37,753 nt of DNA from Acidisphaera rubrifaciens HS-AP3 (GTDB taxonomy: Bacteria > Pseudomonadota > Alphaproteobacteria > Acetobacterales > Acetobacteraceae), in the NCBI RefSeq assembly GCF_000964365.1, contig NZ_BANB01000143.1, positions 1 through 37,753 of the forward strand, read 5' to 3'. Under the pieces are notes generated by a model. That model did no database searches, was not told the origin of the DNA, and worked only from the letters and a program-made list of their open reading frames with translations. This document shows, in pieces, positions 35,485 through 37,753 of this stretch. A program made the translations under genes and the position numbers. Position 1 is the stretch's first letter; each line of letters starts with the position of its first letter.

Positions 35485-36888
35485 ATGTCCAACCCCGGGG
35501 AAGCGGACCAGACGCCGATTACGTCTGTCCGACAGCTTGCTGACTACATTGCCGAGGGCTGCAAGTCGCCGAGCGACTTCCGCATCGGGACGGAGCACGA
35601 AAAGTTCGGATTCCGGCTCGCCGATCTTCAGGCACCGCCGTACGCCGCGCCGGACAGTGACGCCACCGTCCTGGCGCTGCTGCGACTGTTGCGCGACCGC
35701 CACGATGGGGCGTCGATCGACGATGCGGGGCAGATGATTGGCCTGCGCATGCCGATGCCGACAGGCCCGACGTCGATTTCCCTGGAGCCCGCGGGGCAAC
35801 TGGAGCTGTCGGGAGCACCGCTCGAGACGCTGCACGAGACGGACGCGGAATTACGGACCCATCTCGAGCAGGTCCACGACGCCGCGACGCAGCTTCAGCT
35901 GGGATACGCCCCGCTCGGTTTCCACCCGCTGGCCCGGCGGGACGACATGCCGTGGATGCCCAAGGGACGATACGCGATCATGCGGCGCTATATGCCGAAG
36001 GTCGGGGGCCTGGGCCTCGACATGATGACCCGTACCTGTACGGTCCAGGTCAACCTCGACTACTCCTCGGAGCGCGACATGGCCCGTAAATTGCGGGTTT
36101 CGCTTGCGCTGCAGCCTCTTGCGACCGCCCTGTTCGCCAACTCGCCGTTCACCGAGGGGCGGCCGAACGGATACCTGTCGTATCGGGCGGAAGTCTGGAC
36201 CGACACCGATCCGCATCGGTCGGGAATACCGCGTCTGATGCTCGACCCCGGTTTCGGGTTCGTCCGGTATGTCGAATGGCTGCTCGACGCAGTACCTATG
36301 TATTTCATATATCGAGACGGTCGGTACATCGACCTTGCGGGCGCGTCGTTCCGGGCCTTCATGGACGGACGCCTGCCGCAAGCCGAGGGACACGCCGCCA
36401 CGCTTGGTGATTTTGCCGATCACATGACGACGGCATTTACCGACGTGCGGTTGAAAAAGTTCCTTGAAATGCGCGGGGCAGATGCTGGCAGTCCTGCTAT
36501 GATGTTGGCCCAATCAGCGCTCTGGGTTGGTCTGCTCTATGACGACGCGGCGCTGGCCGCCGCTGAATCGCTCATCGCAGGCGTGACTTGGGAAAATCTC
36601 CTGATCGCGCGCGCGGCTGTTCCGCGGCAAGGTCTTGAGGCTAAACTTATCGTGACCAAAGCCGAGCTTCCGTTGCGGAGCTTGGTTGCTGATGTCGTGG
36701 CGATTGCACGCGACGGCTTACGAGCCCGGGCAAAGCAGGCCCCGGAGGGGGTCGATGAAACTACCTATTTACGTCCGCTTGAAGAGATCGCTGACGGGGC
36801 GCCAACGCAGGCTGAACGATGGCTCGATCGCTACCATAACGTGTGGGGCGGAGACGTGCAGCGTATTTTCTCTGAGACAACAGTATAA
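35485..36888 (+). CDS. gshA: Glutamate-cysteine ligase, GCS2 type
   Basis: The enzyme makes gamma-glutamylcysteine, the first step of glutathione synthesis. The 467-residue product belongs to the GCS2 class found in plants and alphaproteobacteria. It shows the active-site opening FRIGTEHEKFGF, then SISLEPAGQLELSG, the central MMTRTCTVQVNLDYSSE and the C-terminal RYHNVWGGDVQRIF. The start ATG 35485 (MSNPGEADQ) has GGAA about 8 nt upstream; a longer open frame back to 35182 overlaps rsmE and is not conserved-looking. It follows rsmE by 40 nt, an arrangement that suggests co-transcription. Confidence 0.95.
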   Translation: MSNPGEADQTPITSVRQLADYIAEGCKSPSDFRIGTEHEKFGFRLADLQAPPYAAPDSDATVLALLRLLRDRHDGASIDDAGQMIGLRMPMPTGPTSISLEPAGQLELSGAPLETLHETDAELRTHLEQVHDAATQLQLGYAPLGFHPLARRDDMPWMPKGRYAIMRRYMPKVGGLGLDMMTRTCTVQVNLDYSSERDMARKLRVSLALQPLATALFANSPFTEGRPNGYLSYRAEVWTDTDPHRSGIPRLMLDPGFGFVRYVEWLLDAVPMYFIYRDGRYIDLAGASFRAFMDGRLPQAEGHAATLGDFADHMTTAFTDVRLKKFLEMRGADAGSPAMMLAQSALWVGLLYDDAALAAAESLIAGVTWENLLIARAAVPRQGLEAKLIVTKAELPLRSLVADVVAIARDGLRARAKQAPEGVDETTYLRPLEEIADGAPTQAERWLDRYHNVWGGDVQRIFSETTV

Positions 36889-36963
36889 TACTGGCTTGCA
36901 TTTGCCCCCGCTCGTCCGCCACTCTTGTGCTCCAGACAGTTACCGGCACAGGTGCGATCTGCT

Positions 36964-37753
36964 ATGAGTGCTAACACCGGTTTACGCGTTCACGGCGAGA
37001 TTAACGCCGAAGATACGACAGCCAGGACGCCCGCGCTCAAACTGCGCTTGATCGGGCAGATGGAAGCTTGGGCCGCCAACGGCCTGCGCGTGCTTCCGGC
37101 CGGCCGTAAGACCCGGGCGCTGCTCGCCGTGATCGCGCTGTCCGCCCCCCGCCCCGCCTTGCGTGGCCGTCTCGCCGAGATGCTGTGGAGCCGCCGGCCC
37201 GAGGAACAAGCCCGCGCCTCGTTGCGCCAGGAAATCCACCGTCTTCACGAGGCGCTTCTGCCGACCGGCGTCGAAGTCCTGACGATCAATCGCGATCACC
37301 TTACGCTTCGTTCGAACGTCGTCTGGGTGGACGTCGACGCGGTCATGCGCGCGACGACCAGCGATCCCACTTCGCTGTCGTTGCTGGAGGGCGATCTGCT
37401 GGAGGATCTCGACGGGATCGATCCGGCGTTCGATTCCTGGCTTGCGGCCGAGCGTGAGCGTCTTCGCGATCGGGCCCGGAAACTCGCGGAGGATCTGCTC
37501 CGCGAGCAGACCGACCCGGAGGCCACAATCCCGGCGGCCCAACGGCTGCTGACCATCGACCGCGCCCATGAAGGCGCGTGGCGGGCGCTGATGCGGGCAC
37601 ATGCGGCACGCGGTGAGCGGGGAATGGCCATACAGGCCTATGAGCGGTGTCGCGCCGTGCTCTCCGACCTTCTGGATGCGGCCCCGTCGGCCGAGACGCA
37701 GCGGCTGCTGGCCGAGATCCGCGGACCTGCCGGCCGCCCCATGCCCGGCCGAC
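36964..37753 (+). CDS. BTAD/SARP-type transcriptional regulator, 3' end outside window
   Basis: The frame from ATG 36964 stays open to the window edge (263 codons), so the gene is partial. The encoded N-terminal segment, ALKLRLIGQMEAWAANGLRV then GRKTRALLAVIALS, is the OmpR-like winged helix of SARP-type proteins, including LAEMLWSRRPEEQARASLRQ, the usual W-x-R/D-x-P-E-x-A-R pattern. It is followed by the bacterial transcriptional activation domain with helical repeats (DSWLAAERERLRDRARKLAE and AWRALMRAHAARGERGMAIQ). In alphaproteobacteria such proteins often carry further signalling domains, which may lie beyond the edge. No Shine-Dalgarno is visible before the ATG. Confidence 0.85.
   Translation, partial: MSANTGLRVHGEINAEDTTARTPALKLRLIGQMEAWAANGLRVLPAGRKTRALLAVIALSAPRPALRGRLAEMLWSRRPEEQARASLRQEIHRLHEALLPTGVEVLTINRDHLTLRSNVVWVDVDAVMRATTSDPTSLSLLEGDLLEDLDGIDPAFDSWLAAERERLRDRARKLAEDLLREQTDPEATIPAAQRLLTIDRAHEGAWRALMRAHAARGERGMAIQAYERCRAVLSDLLDAAPSAETQRLLAEIRGPAGRPMPGR

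Overview
This GC-rich (by eye), gene-dense window comes from an alphaproteobacterial chromosome. The Acetobacteraceae (Rhodospirillales) look most likely. Supporting evidence is the gene neighbourhood rpsU / peptide deformylase / COQ9-family protein, the chromosomal aroC-fabI and pdxH block, a GCS2-type glutamate-cysteine ligase, and an alphaproteobacterial-style METTL20-like methyltransferase. Family-level placement is inference.

Layout. (1) 1-4480, housekeeping: a stable-RNA-like promoter firing leftward out of the window, clpB (-) behind a sigma32-like promoter, a def-COQ9 operon (-) and rpsU (+), closed by tandem hairpins. (2) 4497-18847, surface and export region: an ABC exporter (-), then on the plus strand a GT4 glycosyltransferase, a type I secretion ABC transporter with a degenerate C39 domain, its HlyD adaptor, a Sel1-repeat solenoid of about 14 repeats, a TPR/GT2/GT-B fusion glycosyltransferase, a beta-rich protein with three ChW-like repeats, and another GT4 enzyme with a basic tail. 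No RTX substrate gene is visible, so the exported product is unknown; a glycan-modified or glycan-associated secreted protein is the simplest guess. (3) 18780-24880: M3 oligoendopeptidase F overlapping the GT4 tail, an ABC1/UbiB-family kinase, and on the minus strand a phospholipase D-like lipoprotein, a 60-residue orphan and a 400-residue orphan. (4) 25032-30641: aroC and fabI (-), then pdxH, a phosphotransferase-like/P-loop kinase fusion, a double UspA protein and a MarR regulator (+). (5) 30723-37753: pirin behind a MarR-type palindrome, an exported DUF2125-like protein behind two abutting RNA hairpins, ubiA plus a METTL20-like methyltransferase (-), rsmE, gshA (GCS2 type), and the start of a BTAD/SARP-type regulator cut by the window edge.

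Most noteworthy: two genes (the GT fusion at 13417 and marR at 30168) read in frame well upstream of any ATG/GTG/TTG. In both, coding sense begins at a CTG that overlaps the previous gene's stop as CTGA, in nearly identical context (AACCRCTGACCA). Other points are the orphan secretion/glycosylation cluster with its ChW-like protein, a structured leader that would hide a Shine-Dalgarno site, and a phosphotransferase-like domain whose HGD motif is HGN.
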